The notes under the pieces: model-generated | Databases searched by the model: none | The model's input: only the letters and a program-made list of their open reading frames with translations | Told to the model about the DNA's origin: nothing | Made by a program: the position numbers and the translations under genes | Origin: an uncultured Bacilli bacterium | Lineage (GTDB): Bacteria; Bacillota_I; Bacilli_A; RF39; UBA660 | Direction of reading: 5' to 3' | Assembly: GCA_934102355.1 (NCBI GenBank) | Contig: CAKOSO010000006.1 | Location: forward strand, 1 to 58,921 | Length of the DNA: 58,921 nt | Shown here: piece after piece, positions 16,227 to 26,075 of the stretch | Layout of the letters: each line of letters starts with the position of its first letter | Numbering within the stretch: the stretch's first letter is position 1

Positions 16227-18302
16227 ATGCTAGAAAATCTAAATGAACAACAAATAGAAGCAGTAAAATATAAAGATGGTCCATTACTTGTTTTAGCAGG
16301 TGCAGGAGCAGGAAAAACAAGAGTTTTAACAACAAGAATTGCTTATTTAATAAAAAATTATGGTATAAGTCCATATAATATACTTGCTATAACATTTACA
16401 AATAAAGCAGCAAAAGAAATGAAAGAAAGAATCACGAACTTAATTGGTGATACAAATATGATTATTTCAACATTTCACTCTTTTGGTGTCAAAATATTAA
16501 GAGAAAACTATACTGAACTAGGTTATTCAAATAACTTTGTAATAATGGATAGTGATGATAGTTTAACACTTGTTAAAAAAATACTTAAAGATATGAATAT
16601 TGATCCAAAAACATTTAATCCATATATGATAAGAAATAAAATATCTTCATGTAAAAATGAATATATGTTGCCAGAAGAATATAAAAAATTTATATGTAAT
16701 GAAGAAGATGACGTTGTATACAAAGTTTATAAAAAATATCAAGAAATCTTATTTAAAAATAATTCAGTTGACTTTGATGATTTATTAATTCTTCCTATAA
16801 AATTATTTACGGAACATAAAGATATATTAGAAAAATATCAAGAAAGATTTAAATATATATTAATAGATGAATATCAAGATACGAATCGTGTTCAATACTT
16901 ATTAACAAAAATGATCAGTGCTAAATATAAAAATATATGTGTAATTGGTGATAATGATCAATCCATATACATGTTTAGAGGTGCAAATTATAAAAACATT
17001 CTAAATTTTGAAAAAGATTATAAAGACTGTAAAACTGTAATGTTAGAGCAAAATTATAGATCAACAAAAACTATTCTTGATGCTGCAAACTCTGTAATAA
17101 AAAACAATGAATTAAGAAAAGATAAAAACCTATGGAGTGTTAAAGGTGGAGGAGATAAAATTACATATTACAAAGCTTATGATGAAATAGATGAAGTATT
17201 TTATATCATAAGGAAAATAAAGAAACTTACAAAAGAAAACATTCCATATAGTGATATAGCAATTCTTTACAGAACTAATGCACAATCACGTGTATTTGAA
17301 CAAGAAATGTTAAAGCAAAATATCCCTTTTAGAATTGTAGGAAGTTTTTACTTCTATTCAAGAAAAGAAATAAAAGACTTACTATCATACTTAAGATTAG
17401 TATTAAATCCTCATGACGATGTTAGTTTACTAAGAGTAATTAATTCACCAAAAAGAGGTATTGGATTAAAAACAATCTCTGATTTAGAACAAATAGCAAA
17501 TAATAGTAATGTTAGTATGTATGATGCTATAACGGAAGGTAAACCACTTATATTTAAAAACATAATTGAGGAATTAAGAGAAGATTTAAAGAGCCATACA
17601 TTAACAGAATTTATAGATATAGTACTAGAAAAATCAGGATTAAAAAAAGAATTAGAAGAAGCTCATACCTTAGAAGCTGATATAAGAATTGAAAACTTAG
17701 AAGAATTTAAATCAGTTACCAAAACATTTGAAGAAAGAGTAGGAGAAATATCACTTGAAGAATTTTTGACCGAAGTAAGTTTAGTATCAGATGTTGAGGA
17801 ATATAAAGATGACCCAAATAGGGTAACTTTAATGACTGTACACTCTGTAAAAGGATTAGAGTACCCATATGTATTCCTTGCTGGTTTGGAAGAAGGAATA
17901 TTTCCACATAAAAACTGTTTTGGGTCAAAAGATGAAATGGAAGAAGAAAGAAGACTTATGTACGTTGCTATAACTAGGGCAAAAGAGAAACTATTTATAA
18001 CAAATACTAAAAAAAGAATGATCTTTGGTGAAGAATCACCTAGTATTCCATCAAGGTTCATAAATGAAATAGATAGTAATTTAATTGAAATAGAAAATAA
18101 AGAAGAAAAACCTATTGTAAAAAAAGAAAAAAATCTCTATGATAAAGATCAATTATTTAATTATGGAGATAAAGTAGAACATGATACATATGGAGTAGGA
18201 GTTGTTATAGATGTATCTGGTTCATTAATAACAGTTGCATTTAATAAAAACATTGGAGTAAAAAAGCTGTTAAAAAATCATAAGAGTATCAAAAAAATAT
18301 AG
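16227..18302 (+). CDS. pcrA: ATP-dependent 3'-5' DNA helicase PcrA (UvrD/Rep family)
   Basis: A 691-residue superfamily 1A helicase. Walker A is LAGAGAGKTRVLTTRI at about 22-37. Motif Ia is FTNKAAKEMKERI, motif II ILIDEYQDTN, motif III GDNDQSIYMFRGA, motif IV LEQNYRST, motif V TVHSVKGLEYPYVF and motif VI RRLMYVAITRAKEKL. The C-terminal PcrA-type Tudor-like domain is present (VEHDTYGVGVVIDVSG). It unwinds DNA in repair and clears RecA and transcription conflicts. The ATG at 16227 has AGGTGA upstream; the frame is open back to 16191, but that ATG lies within the promoter. priA follows after 9 bases. Confidence 0.95.
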   Translation: MLENLNEQQIEAVKYKDGPLLVLAGAGAGKTRVLTTRIAYLIKNYGISPYNILAITFTNKAAKEMKERITNLIGDTNMIISTFHSFGVKILRENYTELGYSNNFVIMDSDDSLTLVKKILKDMNIDPKTFNPYMIRNKISSCKNEYMLPEEYKKFICNEEDDVVYKVYKKYQEILFKNNSVDFDDLLILPIKLFTEHKDILEKYQERFKYILIDEYQDTNRVQYLLTKMISAKYKNICVIGDNDQSIYMFRGANYKNILNFEKDYKDCKTVMLEQNYRSTKTILDAANSVIKNNELRKDKNLWSVKGGGDKITYYKAYDEIDEVFYIIRKIKKLTKENIPYSDIAILYRTNAQSRVFEQEMLKQNIPFRIVGSFYFYSRKEIKDLLSYLRLVLNPHDDVSLLRVINSPKRGIGLKTISDLEQIANNSNVSMYDAITEGKPLIFKNIIEELREDLKSHTLTEFIDIVLEKSGLKKELEEAHTLEADIRIENLEEFKSVTKTFEERVGEISLEEFLTEVSLVSDVEEYKDDPNRVTLMTVHSVKGLEYPYVFLAGLEEGIFPHKNCFGSKDEMEEERRLMYVAITRAKEKLFITNTKKRMIFGEESPSIPSRFINEIDSNLIEIENKEEKPIVKKEKNLYDKDQLFNYGDKVEHDTYGVGVVIDVSGSLITVAFNKNIGVKKLLKNHKSIKKI

Positions 18303-18311
18303 GAGGAAAAA

Positions 18312-20477
18312 ATGGTTTGTGATTGTTTAGTTGAATTAGAACATGTATTTATTGATAAAACATTTACATATAAAGTACCACTTAAATATCAAGATAAGAT
18401 AAAAGTTGGAATGAAAGCAACACTACCATTTGGAAAACAAGTATTAGAAGGATTTATCTTAAAAATAGAAAACTCATCAAATCAGGAAAACTTAAAAGAA
18501 ATTATAGATTTAGATGATACGGTTATATTAGATGATGAATTATTAGAACTTGGTAAATTTATAAAAAAAACAACTCTATCAACACTTATGAGTGCTTATC
18601 AAGCCATGCTTCCATTAGCAGTAAAAGCCAAGAAAAAAGTTAATATTCATAAAAAATATGAACAATATATAACTTTAAACGAAAGTATTGAAATAGATAA
18701 ATTAAAGTTAAATGATAAACAAAAAAAGATTGTTGAATTATTAAAAAAAGATAAAGTTATAAAAAAAGAATTATTAAATCTAATTTCACCAAGTAGTGTA
18801 AAAACACTTATAAAAAATAATGTAATAATTAAATCAAAAAGTGAAGTATATAGACTAAATCAAAAAGAAGTAGAATATAAACCATTTAAACTAAATGAAA
18901 GTCAAGAAAAAGTATATAAAGAAGTAATAGATAATTTAGATAAAACAATTACATATTTATTATATGGAGTTACTGGATCAGGTAAAACAAATGTCTATAT
19001 GGAAATAATAGATAAAGTAATAAAAAATGGTAAAACAGCTATAGTATTAGTGCCGGAAATATCACTAACTCCCCAAATAATATCTAGATTTTCATCAAAA
19101 TTTAAAGATAGAGTTGCAGTATTACACAGTGGACTTTCTACTGGTGAAAAATATGACGAATGGAGAAAAATAAAAGAAGGAAAAGTAGAAGTTGTAGTAG
19201 GAGCGAGAAGTGCTATATTTGCACCTCTTAAAAATATTGGGGTAATAATAATAGATGAAGAACACTCACAAACTTATAAACAAGAAAATACTCCAAAATA
19301 TAATGCTATAGATATAGCTAAAGAAAGATCAATATATCATAAATGTCCACTCATTTTAGGATCAGCAACACCATCACTAGAGTCATATGCAAGAGCACTA
19401 AAAGGAGTATATCATTTATTAGAGCTAACAAATAGATATAATAATAAACCAGTACCAAAAGCAGAAATAATTGATATGAATAAAGAGTTTAAAAAAAGTA
19501 ATGGCTATCTATCAAAACCCCTAATAGATGAAATAACAAAAACTATTGAAAACGATGAACAAGTAATTCTATTTCTAAATAGAAGAGGATATTCAAGTTT
19601 TATTACATGTCCATCATGTGGTACAACCCTTAAATGCCCTAATTGTGATATAACATTAACATATCATAAAACTTCTAATATGCTTAGGTGTCATTACTGT
19701 GGATATGCAGAAAAAAAACAAGACTTATGTCCGAAATGTCATGAAGAATTAAGAGATTTTGGAATAGGTACAGAAAAAGTAGAAGAAAATTTAAAAGAAT
19801 TGATTCCACAAGCAAAAGTCTTAAGAATGGATATAGATACGACAACAAAGAAAAATTCTCATGAAGAAATAATAAATAAATTTTTAAATAAAGAAGCAAA
19901 TATACTTTTAGGAACACAAATGATAGCTAAAGGACTAGATTTCCCATCTGTTACTTTAGTTGGAGTAATAAATGCTGATATAAGTCTTAACTTTCCAGAT
20001 TTTAGAGCAAGTGAAACCACATTTCAACTTTTAAATCAAGTAAGTGGAAGAAGTGGAAGAGGGGACAAAGAAGGGAAAGTTTTAATTCAAACATTTAATA
20101 AAGACCATTATGCGATAAAATATTCAATAGATAATAATTATATTGGATTCTTTAATGAAGAAATGAAAATAAGAAAATCTTTAGGATATCCACCATATTA
20201 TTACATTTGTCAATTAAGAATAGTATCAAAAGATTATAAAAAAGCTAGTGACACAAGTATTAAAATAGCTAATTATTTAAAAGATAATTTAAAAGAAACT
20301 ATTTTAGGGCCATCTCTAGCAAATATATTTAAAATAAATAATAAATATAGATTTCAAATATTAATAAAGTATAAAAATATAAATAATATTATAGGTATTA
20401 TAACCAAATTACAAGAACACTATTTTAACAACAATGATATTAAATTAGAAATAGATTTTAATCCAATAAAACTATAA
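18312..20477 (+). CDS. priA: Primosomal protein N' (replication restart helicase PriA)
   Basis: A 721-residue protein that recognises stalled forks and reloads the replisome. The N-terminal 3'-DNA-binding domain contains TFTYKVPLKYQDKIKVGM and ATLPFGKQVLEGFI. Walker A GVTGSGKTNVYME is at about 218-230 and the DEEH box in IIIDEEHSQTYKQENTPKY. Two zinc-binding Cys clusters read CPSCGTTLKCPNC and LRCHYCGYAEKKQDLCPKC. It also has RMDIDTTTKK and GTQMIAKGLDFPSVTLVG. An AGGAGG ribosome-binding site precedes the ATG. It is co-directional with pcrA, 9 bases downstream, linking two fork-repair helicases in one unit. Confidence 0.96.
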   Translation: MVCDCLVELEHVFIDKTFTYKVPLKYQDKIKVGMKATLPFGKQVLEGFILKIENSSNQENLKEIIDLDDTVILDDELLELGKFIKKTTLSTLMSAYQAMLPLAVKAKKKVNIHKKYEQYITLNESIEIDKLKLNDKQKKIVELLKKDKVIKKELLNLISPSSVKTLIKNNVIIKSKSEVYRLNQKEVEYKPFKLNESQEKVYKEVIDNLDKTITYLLYGVTGSGKTNVYMEIIDKVIKNGKTAIVLVPEISLTPQIISRFSSKFKDRVAVLHSGLSTGEKYDEWRKIKEGKVEVVVGARSAIFAPLKNIGVIIIDEEHSQTYKQENTPKYNAIDIAKERSIYHKCPLILGSATPSLESYARALKGVYHLLELTNRYNNKPVPKAEIIDMNKEFKKSNGYLSKPLIDEITKTIENDEQVILFLNRRGYSSFITCPSCGTTLKCPNCDITLTYHKTSNMLRCHYCGYAEKKQDLCPKCHEELRDFGIGTEKVEENLKELIPQAKVLRMDIDTTTKKNSHEEIINKFLNKEANILLGTQMIAKGLDFPSVTLVGVINADISLNFPDFRASETTFQLLNQVSGRSGRGDKEGKVLIQTFNKDHYAIKYSIDNNYIGFFNEEMKIRKSLGYPPYYYICQLRIVSKDYKKASDTSIKIANYLKDNLKETILGPSLANIFKINNKYRFQILIKYKNINNIIGIITKLQEHYFNNNDIKLEIDFNPIKL

Positions 20478-20503
20478 AACAGAATCCAATCGGATTCTGT
20501 TTT
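20476..20503. terminator. Bidirectional terminator between priA and the pilus ATPase gene
   Basis: A 12-bp perfect stem AAAACAGAATCC with loop AATC sits between the two convergent stop codons, with A and T flanks. Confidence 0.9.
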
Positions 20504-20504
20504 A

Positions 20505-22097
20505 TTAATCAAACATATCTTTATTTATGAGTCCCATTAAATCACTCGTATAATCTTTTGTATCTAATCTTGTCTCATCAATTAAATTATTCTTCTCTAA
20601 TATAGCTTTATATATATCCTGAGTACTATCTAAATTATTTTGAGGTTTATATTCATTTTGTTTTTGAACTCTAGATTTAGGAGTAGGTATGTAACCAGGA
20701 ATATCATAAACACTCTTTTCCTTATCATAACCAAAAGATCTATTATTATCTTTTACATTCGTATCTTTTAAAGCAACCTTTGTTGCAACAACCTCATCTT
20801 TATTATCATCTATATGTTCAACCGGAGTGTCCTTTTCAAAAGTTTCAATCTCTTTAGATTCTGTATCATTTTTCTTATCTTCTTCATCATGGTTTCTAAC
20901 ATAAATGTTATTAACTTCATCATCAACATCAATAAGTCTATAGATTTCACTAATTGATGTAATACCATCAGCAACTTTAGTCAGTCCATCCTTAAGCATT
21001 GTATCTCCATTACTTTTATAAATCATTTCTTTAAGTTGTTGCCTTGGAAGACTTTCATTTATTGCATTTCTTATACTATCATCAAGTAATAAAACCTCTT
21101 GTACAGAAATTCTTCCTTTATAACCACTGTGGCATTCAGGACAACCAACAGCTTCATTAATCTCATTTACATCTCTACCCAAAACTCTTTTAAATAATTC
21201 TTTTTCAGCAGGAGTAGTAGGTCTTTTTTTCATACATTTAGTACAAAGTCTTTTAGCTAAGCTTTGAGAAATAATTCCTTTTAATGAAGAAGATAAAAGA
21301 TATCTTTCAACATCCATATCCAAAAGTCTTTCAATAGTAGTAAGTGAATTATTAGTATGCAAAGTAGAAAGAACTAAGTGTCCAGTAATAGAAGATCTAA
21401 TAGCAATCCTTGCAGTCTCACTATCTCTTATTTCACCAATTAAGATAACATTAGGGTCTTGTCTTAAAATAGATCTTAAAACAGCAGCAAAAGTTAAACC
21501 AATTTCAGAATTAACTTGTATCTGATTAACTCCTTCAAGATTCATTTCAATCGGATCCTCAACGGTAATAATATTAGTTTTTTCATCATTTAACTTTTGT
21601 AACATTGCATAAACAGTAGTACTCTTACCACTACCAGTAGCACCAGTTACCAAGATAATACCATTAGGGTTAGCAAGCATTTTATCAATCTTATGTAAAC
21701 TATTATCAGAAAATCCTAACTTTTCAATACCTTCCAAACTCATGTAATAATCAAGAATTCTTATAACAACCTTCTCACCAAAATTAGTAGGTAAAGTAGA
21801 AACACGAAGATCCAAATCTTTACCATTAATTGTACTTTTTATAGAACCATCTTGGGGAAGTCTATACTCAGTAATATTCATTCCAGCTAGAAGTTTAATA
21901 CGAGTAATAAGATTGTTCTTATAAGCATTATCTATAAGTGTATAATCATGTAAATCACCATCAACCCTGATTCTTACTTTTAAATTTTTTTCAGAAGGAT
22001 CAAAATGTATATCGCTTGCATTCATCATAAATGCATCAATAATTATTCCATTAACAATATCTTTAACCGAATTAACGGCAAAATTAAACGTCTTCAT
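20505..22097 (-). CDS. GspE/PilB/ComGA-type assembly ATPase with C-terminal tail
   Basis: A 530-residue secretion ATPase that would drive pseudopilus or competence-pilus assembly. It begins directly in the N2-like domain (DAFMMNASDIHFDP) and lacks the N1 domain of GspE and PilB, as ComGA does. Walker A GATGSGKST is at about 152-160. The Asp box (IITVEDPIE), Walker B (ILIGEIRDSETA) and His box (HLVLSTLHTNN) are intact. A tetracysteine zinc motif is present (LCTKCMKK with GCPECHSG). From about residue 385 a 145-residue acidic, low-complexity tail follows; ComGA proteins normally stop before this point. The ATG at 22097 has GGGGA 6 bases upstream; the ATG at 22103 is too close. It is divergent from two pseudopilin genes. 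Confidence 0.88.
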   Translation of the reverse strand: MKTFNFAVNSVKDIVNGIIIDAFMMNASDIHFDPSEKNLKVRIRVDGDLHDYTLIDNAYKNNLITRIKLLAGMNITEYRLPQDGSIKSTINGKDLDLRVSTLPTNFGEKVVIRILDYYMSLEGIEKLGFSDNSLHKIDKMLANPNGIILVTGATGSGKSTTVYAMLQKLNDEKTNIITVEDPIEMNLEGVNQIQVNSEIGLTFAAVLRSILRQDPNVILIGEIRDSETARIAIRSSITGHLVLSTLHTNNSLTTIERLLDMDVERYLLSSSLKGIISQSLAKRLCTKCMKKRPTTPAEKELFKRVLGRDVNEINEAVGCPECHSGYKGRISVQEVLLLDDSIRNAINESLPRQQLKEMIYKSNGDTMLKDGLTKVADGITSISEIYRLIDVDDEVNNIYVRNHDEEDKKNDTESKEIETFEKDTPVEHIDDNKDEVVATKVALKDTNVKDNNRSFGYDKEKSVYDIPGYIPTPKSRVQKQNEYKPQNNLDSTQDIYKAILEKNNLIDETRLDTKDYTSDLMGLINKDMFD

Positions 22098-22201
22098 AAA
22101 CATTCCCCAAATCTTATTCTTTTCCTATTTTATTCTAGCTTTTATCATAAAAGTATTATATAATAAAAATGTATATTAATCAAGATTGAAGGGTGTTTTT
22201 T

Positions 22202-23071
22202 ATGAAAAAAAATAATAATGGATACGTCTTAGTAGAACTACTTGCAGCATCAATAGTAATACTGTCACTTTTTACATTTGTGTTCACATCATTATCACCA
22301 TCCAGAGATAGTATAAGAAATAAAATAAAATTTACTGATACAGATTCAACATACACATTATTCTATTTCAGAAAAATATTTTTAAAATCATTTTATGACT
22401 TTGGTACTAGCGATTACATAACCCTATATGATGGTAATACTTGTACAGATAGCATAGATGAAAATACGAGAACATTATGTAATGATATAGCAGCAAAATT
22501 TAAAAATGATAAACACAACATTAATGAAATTATATTAACTAAAAACATAAATAAACTAAAAAATTCATATCCAGAATCAGGTAAAATGAGTGAATATATA
22601 AAATATATAAAAAATAATAACGAAGATAATGAATTCTTATATATTTTAATCAAAACATCTACTGGATATTCAATGAGTAATTTATATATTGATACAATTC
22701 CTTGTGAATTCTTAAATGATGATAGCAGTACTGAAGTAGAGTTAAAACCTAATGAAACAACATCTTTATTTATGCTATGTATAAGCAAAGATGAGATGAC
22801 AGAACATGATATAGCAAAAGAAAATGTAGAACTTAAAGATAAAAATGGTAAAGATTTAAGAAGTATGATTGAAAGTATAACTTATTCAAACCCTAAAGCT
22901 ACTGAACACCAATTCATGATAACTTTAAAAACACCACAAGATATAAGCAACATAGAACAACCTTTAACATTAAGAGTAAAAGCATTTTCAATGAAAAATA
23001 TAAAAGGTACTCAAAATAACGATGTTTTATTAGAAAACATAACTATAAAAGGAGATGATACTAATGCTTAA
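22202..23071 (+). CDS. Type IV pilin-like (pseudopilin) protein, large
   Basis: A 289-residue protein starting MKKNNNGYVLVELLAASIVIL: a short basic leader, Gly before the mature Tyr, Glu at mature +5 and a hydrophobic helix, the class III/type IV prepilin signal. The remaining 250 residues are hydrophilic with four or five cysteines (for example NTCTDSIDENTRTLCND), consistent with a minor pseudopilin with disulfides outside the cell. It is divergent from the assembly ATPase and overlaps the next pilin gene by 8 bases. The ATG at 22202 has AAGGG 8 bases upstream. Which minor pilin it corresponds to (ComGF-like or other) is not clear. Confidence 0.75.
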   Translation: MKKNNNGYVLVELLAASIVILSLFTFVFTSLSPSRDSIRNKIKFTDTDSTYTLFYFRKIFLKSFYDFGTSDYITLYDGNTCTDSIDENTRTLCNDIAAKFKNDKHNINEIILTKNINKLKNSYPESGKMSEYIKYIKNNNEDNEFLYILIKTSTGYSMSNLYIDTIPCEFLNDDSSTEVELKPNETTSLFMLCISKDEMTEHDIAKENVELKDKNGKDLRSMIESITYSNPKATEHQFMITLKTPQDISNIEQPLTLRVKAFSMKNIKGTQNNDVLLENITIKGDDTNA

Positions 23072-23558
23072 GTTGAATAAAAAGGGAATGACTTTAGTTG
23101 AAGTATTATTGGCAATGACAGGACTAATTATAATTTCATTTGGTATGTTAACATTAATTAGTAGTTTAAAGAAAAGCTCAGTAAAAGAACAAAAAGTTAA
23201 AAATTTATCAGAATACAAAACAATAGTTTCTAGAAAAATAGAAGATGATCTTATATACAAAGAATTTAAAAGTATTGAAAACTGTAACGAAACCGGCTAT
23301 GACATCTGTAAAACAATTACATTTAAAAAACAAAAAAATAATGTTGATGAATCTAAACAAATCAAAATAAATATAAATTCCAAACTTATAAATTACGATA
23401 ATATTAACTACTATATAGAAGAAAAAAATGCAGTCATTTCATCAAGTGATATCAACATTTCAAACGATGATAATTTTTTTATCGTAAAAATTCCAATCAT
23501 TCTAGGAAGCAATGATTATGGAATTAAAATAGTATATCCAATCAGTTTACAAAACTAA
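23064..23558 (+). CDS. Type IV pilin-like (pseudopilin) protein
   Basis: A 164-residue protein starting MLKLNKKGMTLVEVLLAMTGL, a canonical prepilin peptidase site (KKG before MTLVE, Glu at +5) and N-terminal helix. The globular part has a CNETGYDIC pair. It resembles ComGD/GspI-type minor pilins in size (inference). The ATG at 23064 is 9 bases after GGAG, which lies in the upstream gene; the ATG at 23055 abuts the ribosome-binding site. It overlaps the preceding pilin gene by 8 bases and the convergent ylbJ gene by 12 bases at its 3' end. Confidence 0.78.
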   Translation: MLKLNKKGMTLVEVLLAMTGLIIISFGMLTLISSLKKSSVKEQKVKNLSEYKTIVSRKIEDDLIYKEFKSIENCNETGYDICKTITFKKQKNNVDESKQIKININSKLINYDNINYYIEEKNAVISSSDINISNDDNFFIVKIPIILGSNDYGIKIVYPISLQN

Positions 23559-24506
23559 TAAAATAAAAGTAACAAAACCACTAAAAAGTGAATGAACTAT
23601 CCTTGAAAAAAAGAATGGTGCATATTTCACTTTTTTATTTTCCAAAATACTCATTATTTGTGAATGGACAGATAATCCACCAAAAGAAATAATCATACTA
23701 GATAGCACTGCCTTGGTATTAATATTGATATTTAATAAAGATAAATTTTTTAAACCTGTTGTCATCTCTAAAACAGAAGATAAAAAAGTTTTACAATAAT
23801 CATTAAGAGAAAAAACATTGCATATAAGACTAGTTAGAATAAGAAAAAAAGTAATTATTCCAAAAACGCTAAATAAAACATCAATTGCATTTTTAATAGC
23901 GTTAAAAATTAAAAATATAATATTTTTTTTGTTAAAATCTTTATATAAACTTCTATTAGTATCCTTTAAAGTAACTTTTTCACAATCTGTATAGATAGGT
24001 TTTTTATTTCTAAAAATAATTCCAACAAAAATATTGCCTAGAATATGAGAAATAAAAATAATAAATCCAATCATTTTGCTATTTAAAAATATATTACCAA
24101 CAGTATTTATAATAAATAAAGGATTAGCAAAAAAAGTAAACATTAATACCTTTTCAGCATCTTTTTCATTAAATATTTTCTTGTCAATCATTTCACATGC
24201 ATTTTTAGAAGAACTAGGAAACCCTGTTATTAAACTCATTAAAAAAATAAAAGATGCTTCTTTTTTAACTTTAAACACTTTTGTAAATAACTTTGAAAAC
24301 ATATTTCCTATAAAATGTGGAATACCAATATTTACAAGAACATAACTAATTATAAACATTGGAAAAAGAGAAGGGAAAATATTTTTTATAAAGATATTTA
24401 TACTATATATTACTATTGAACTTATATTTGAAGAATATAAAAAAACTAAACAAATAAAAAATAGCATAAACGAAATCCAAAATATAAACAATAATTTTTT
24501 TTTCAT
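23547..24506 (-). CDS. ylbJ: YlbJ-like sporulation integral membrane protein
   Basis: A 319-residue membrane protein with about eight hydrophobic segments. The two nucleoside-recognition/gate-like regions characteristic of YlbJ and SpoVV are visible: FIKNIFPSLFPMFIISYVL with FLMSLITGFPSSSKNACEM, and later MIISFGGLSVHSQIMSI. In Bacillus YlbJ (SpoVV) is made in the mother cell and moves dipicolinic acid toward the forespore. The family is shorter here than the 400-residue Bacillus protein. It is divergent from the PDZ-protease gene, matching the ylbJ-ylbK-ylbL neighbourhood of Bacillus with ylbK missing. The 3' end overlaps the convergent pilin gene by 12 bases. Confidence 0.8.
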   Translation of the reverse strand: MKKKLLFIFWISFMLFFICLVFLYSSNISSIVIYSINIFIKNIFPSLFPMFIISYVLVNIGIPHFIGNMFSKLFTKVFKVKKEASFIFLMSLITGFPSSSKNACEMIDKKIFNEKDAEKVLMFTFFANPLFIINTVGNIFLNSKMIGFIIFISHILGNIFVGIIFRNKKPIYTDCEKVTLKDTNRSLYKDFNKKNIIFLIFNAIKNAIDVLFSVFGIITFFLILTSLICNVFSLNDYCKTFLSSVLEMTTGLKNLSLLNININTKAVLSSMIISFGGLSVHSQIMSILENKKVKYAPFFFSRIVHSLFSGFVTFILLVL

Positions 24507-24549
24507 AGTTTCTCTCTTTCTTGTTATAATTATATTAAGGAGAAAAAAT

Positions 24550-25536
24550 ATGATACTAAATAAATTAAAGAAAAAAGTAACAAAAAAGGATTTAATATCA
24601 GTATTAATAATTATATTTATAGCGTTAATATTAATAATTCCGTTACCATATTATGTAATTACTGGTGGAGGAATTTTAAATATTGATAAAAAAATAACAT
24701 TAGAAAACGAAAATAAAAGTTCAGGTTCACTAAATTCTGCATATGTAAGTGAAACAAAAGGAACAGTATTAACATATTTACTTTCTAAAATTATACCAAC
24801 ATATGAGTTAGAAAAAATAGAAGATGTAATTGGAGAAGAAGATGAAAGAAGTTATGAAACAAGAGAAAAAATTTCATTTGATAATTCTATAAATAATGCA
24901 ATATATGTAGCATATAACAAAGCAGGAAAAGATATAAGGTTAATAAATGAAAAAACATATGTTGTATATATTGAAAATTCAGCAGAAACCAACTTAGAAG
25001 TAGGGGATCAAGTAATAAAAATAAATGGTAGTGAAGTATTTTCAAATAAAGATATAAAAAAAGAAATAGAAAAAAGCAATAATGAAATAGAACTAGAAGT
25101 AATAAACAATAATAAAAAATATACAAGGTATGCTAAAATAAAGAATAATAAAATAGGAGTATATTTAGAGACAACATTTGAATGTGAAACAGAAAATAAA
25201 ATAAAACTATCATTTGATCAGACAGAAGCTGGACCATCTGGAGGATTAATGATGAGTCTTAGTGTATATAATAAATTAGTTGATGAAGATATAACAAAAG
25301 GTAGGAAAATAGTAGGAACAGGAACAATTGATACTGATGGAAATGTTGGAGAAATAGGAGGAATAAAATACAAATTACTTGGAGCAGTAAAAAGTAAAGC
25401 CGATATATTTTTAGTACCTTATGGGAATTATGATGAGGCAATAAGATATAAAAATGAGAACAACTATGATATAAAAATAATTAAAGTAGCAACATTTGAT
25501 GAAGCACTAAATACACTAAAAAGCAAAAATAATTGA
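24550..25536 (+). CDS. PDZ-domain Lon-like serine protease (YlbL/SepM family)
   Basis: A 328-residue protein with an N-terminal membrane anchor (LISVLIIIFIALILIIPLPY then YVITGGGI). A PDZ domain sits at about 130-205 (ETNLEVGDQVIKINGSEV). The C-terminal S16 Lon-like domain has the catalytic serine in TEAGPSGGLMMSLSVYN and the lysine in GGIKYKLLGAVKSKADIFLVP. SepM in streptococci trims competence peptide at the cell surface; YlbL is the Bacillus equivalent. It is divergent from ylbJ, a conserved Bacilli neighbourhood. The ATG has AAGGAG upstream. Its substrate here is unknown; the pilus genes nearby do not prove a competence link. Confidence 0.88.
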   Translation: MILNKLKKKVTKKDLISVLIIIFIALILIIPLPYYVITGGGILNIDKKITLENENKSSGSLNSAYVSETKGTVLTYLLSKIIPTYELEKIEDVIGEEDERSYETREKISFDNSINNAIYVAYNKAGKDIRLINEKTYVVYIENSAETNLEVGDQVIKINGSEVFSNKDIKKEIEKSNNEIELEVINNNKKYTRYAKIKNNKIGVYLETTFECETENKIKLSFDQTEAGPSGGLMMSLSVYNKLVDEDITKGRKIVGTGTIDTDGNVGEIGGIKYKLLGAVKSKADIFLVPYGNYDEAIRYKNENNYDIKIIKVATFDEALNTLKSKNN

Positions 25537-25561
25537 CAAATTTTACACTTTGTGCTATAAT
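25533..25561 (+). promoter_or_regulatory. Consensus housekeeping promoter
   Basis: TTGACA (25533-25538), a 17-base spacer and TATAAT (25556-25561): a perfect sigma-A consensus upstream of the small gene at 25608. It overlaps the stop codon of the protease gene. Confidence 0.85.
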
Positions 25562-25607
25562 CTAGATACTTATTAAAGATTACCAAAGATAAAGGGGGTT
25601 AGGTAAT

Positions 25608-26036
25608 ATGAATAATAAGCACGGATACCATTTTGAATATATGGATGAAAATGAATTTAGAAAAAAAGAAAGATCTGTCAGAAAATATAACATGCTTGCT
25701 TATAAAAGATTACAATTTGAATATTATCCAACAATAAGAGAAGGAAACTTTATTGGAACTAAAGTATCTTCATCAAAAAAAGATAATACTGAAAATTATG
25801 AGTTAAAGTTACCAACAGATTCATTATTTGCTAGAGTTCATGGATGTATAACACTTCATTATACTGTATATTTAAATGAATCAATTGTATTATTAACTAA
25901 TATAACTCCAGATAGTATACTAGATGAAGGGCACAGAAGTGAATTAAGTACTTATAAAGGTGTTATGATATCAAAAACCAATGCTAAAAAAGACATGTTC
26001 AAAGTTAATTTATTAAATATGATGAATCAAAAATAA
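25608..26036 (+). CDS. Unknown small soluble protein
   Basis: A 142-residue protein I do not recognise. It has no membrane segment; the N-terminus is charged (MNNKHGYHFEYMDENEFRKK) and the middle is rich in aromatic and beta-prone residues (LFARVHGCITLHYTVYLN and SIVLLTNITPDSILDEGH). It has a perfect housekeeping promoter, a strong GGGGG ribosome-binding site and its own terminator, so it is probably a well-expressed single gene. Orthologues within the same lineage are likely but cannot be assessed here. Confidence 0.7.
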   Translation: MNNKHGYHFEYMDENEFRKKERSVRKYNMLAYKRLQFEYYPTIREGNFIGTKVSSSKKDNTENYELKLPTDSLFARVHGCITLHYTVYLNESIVLLTNITPDSILDEGHRSELSTYKGVMISKTNAKKDMFKVNLLNMMNQK

Positions 26037-26053
26037 TATTTGGTTCATTTTTT
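26022..26053 (+). terminator. Terminator of the 25608 gene
   Basis: ATGAATCAAA pairs with TTTGGTTCAT (one G-U) around the stop codon, followed by T7. Confidence 0.75.
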
Positions 26054-26075
26054 TATTAATTTTGAATAAAATATA

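Noticed and set aside
24076..24345. Plus-strand open frame opposite ylbJ.
   Set aside because: It is the complement of the membrane-protein gene, without a ribosome-binding site, and resembles no protein.
25533..25561. Third copy of the ruvA/pcrA operator, because TTTTACAC occurs in the promoter at 25533.
   Set aside because: The spacer is TTTTACACTTTGTGC-like and does not match the palindrome or flanks.
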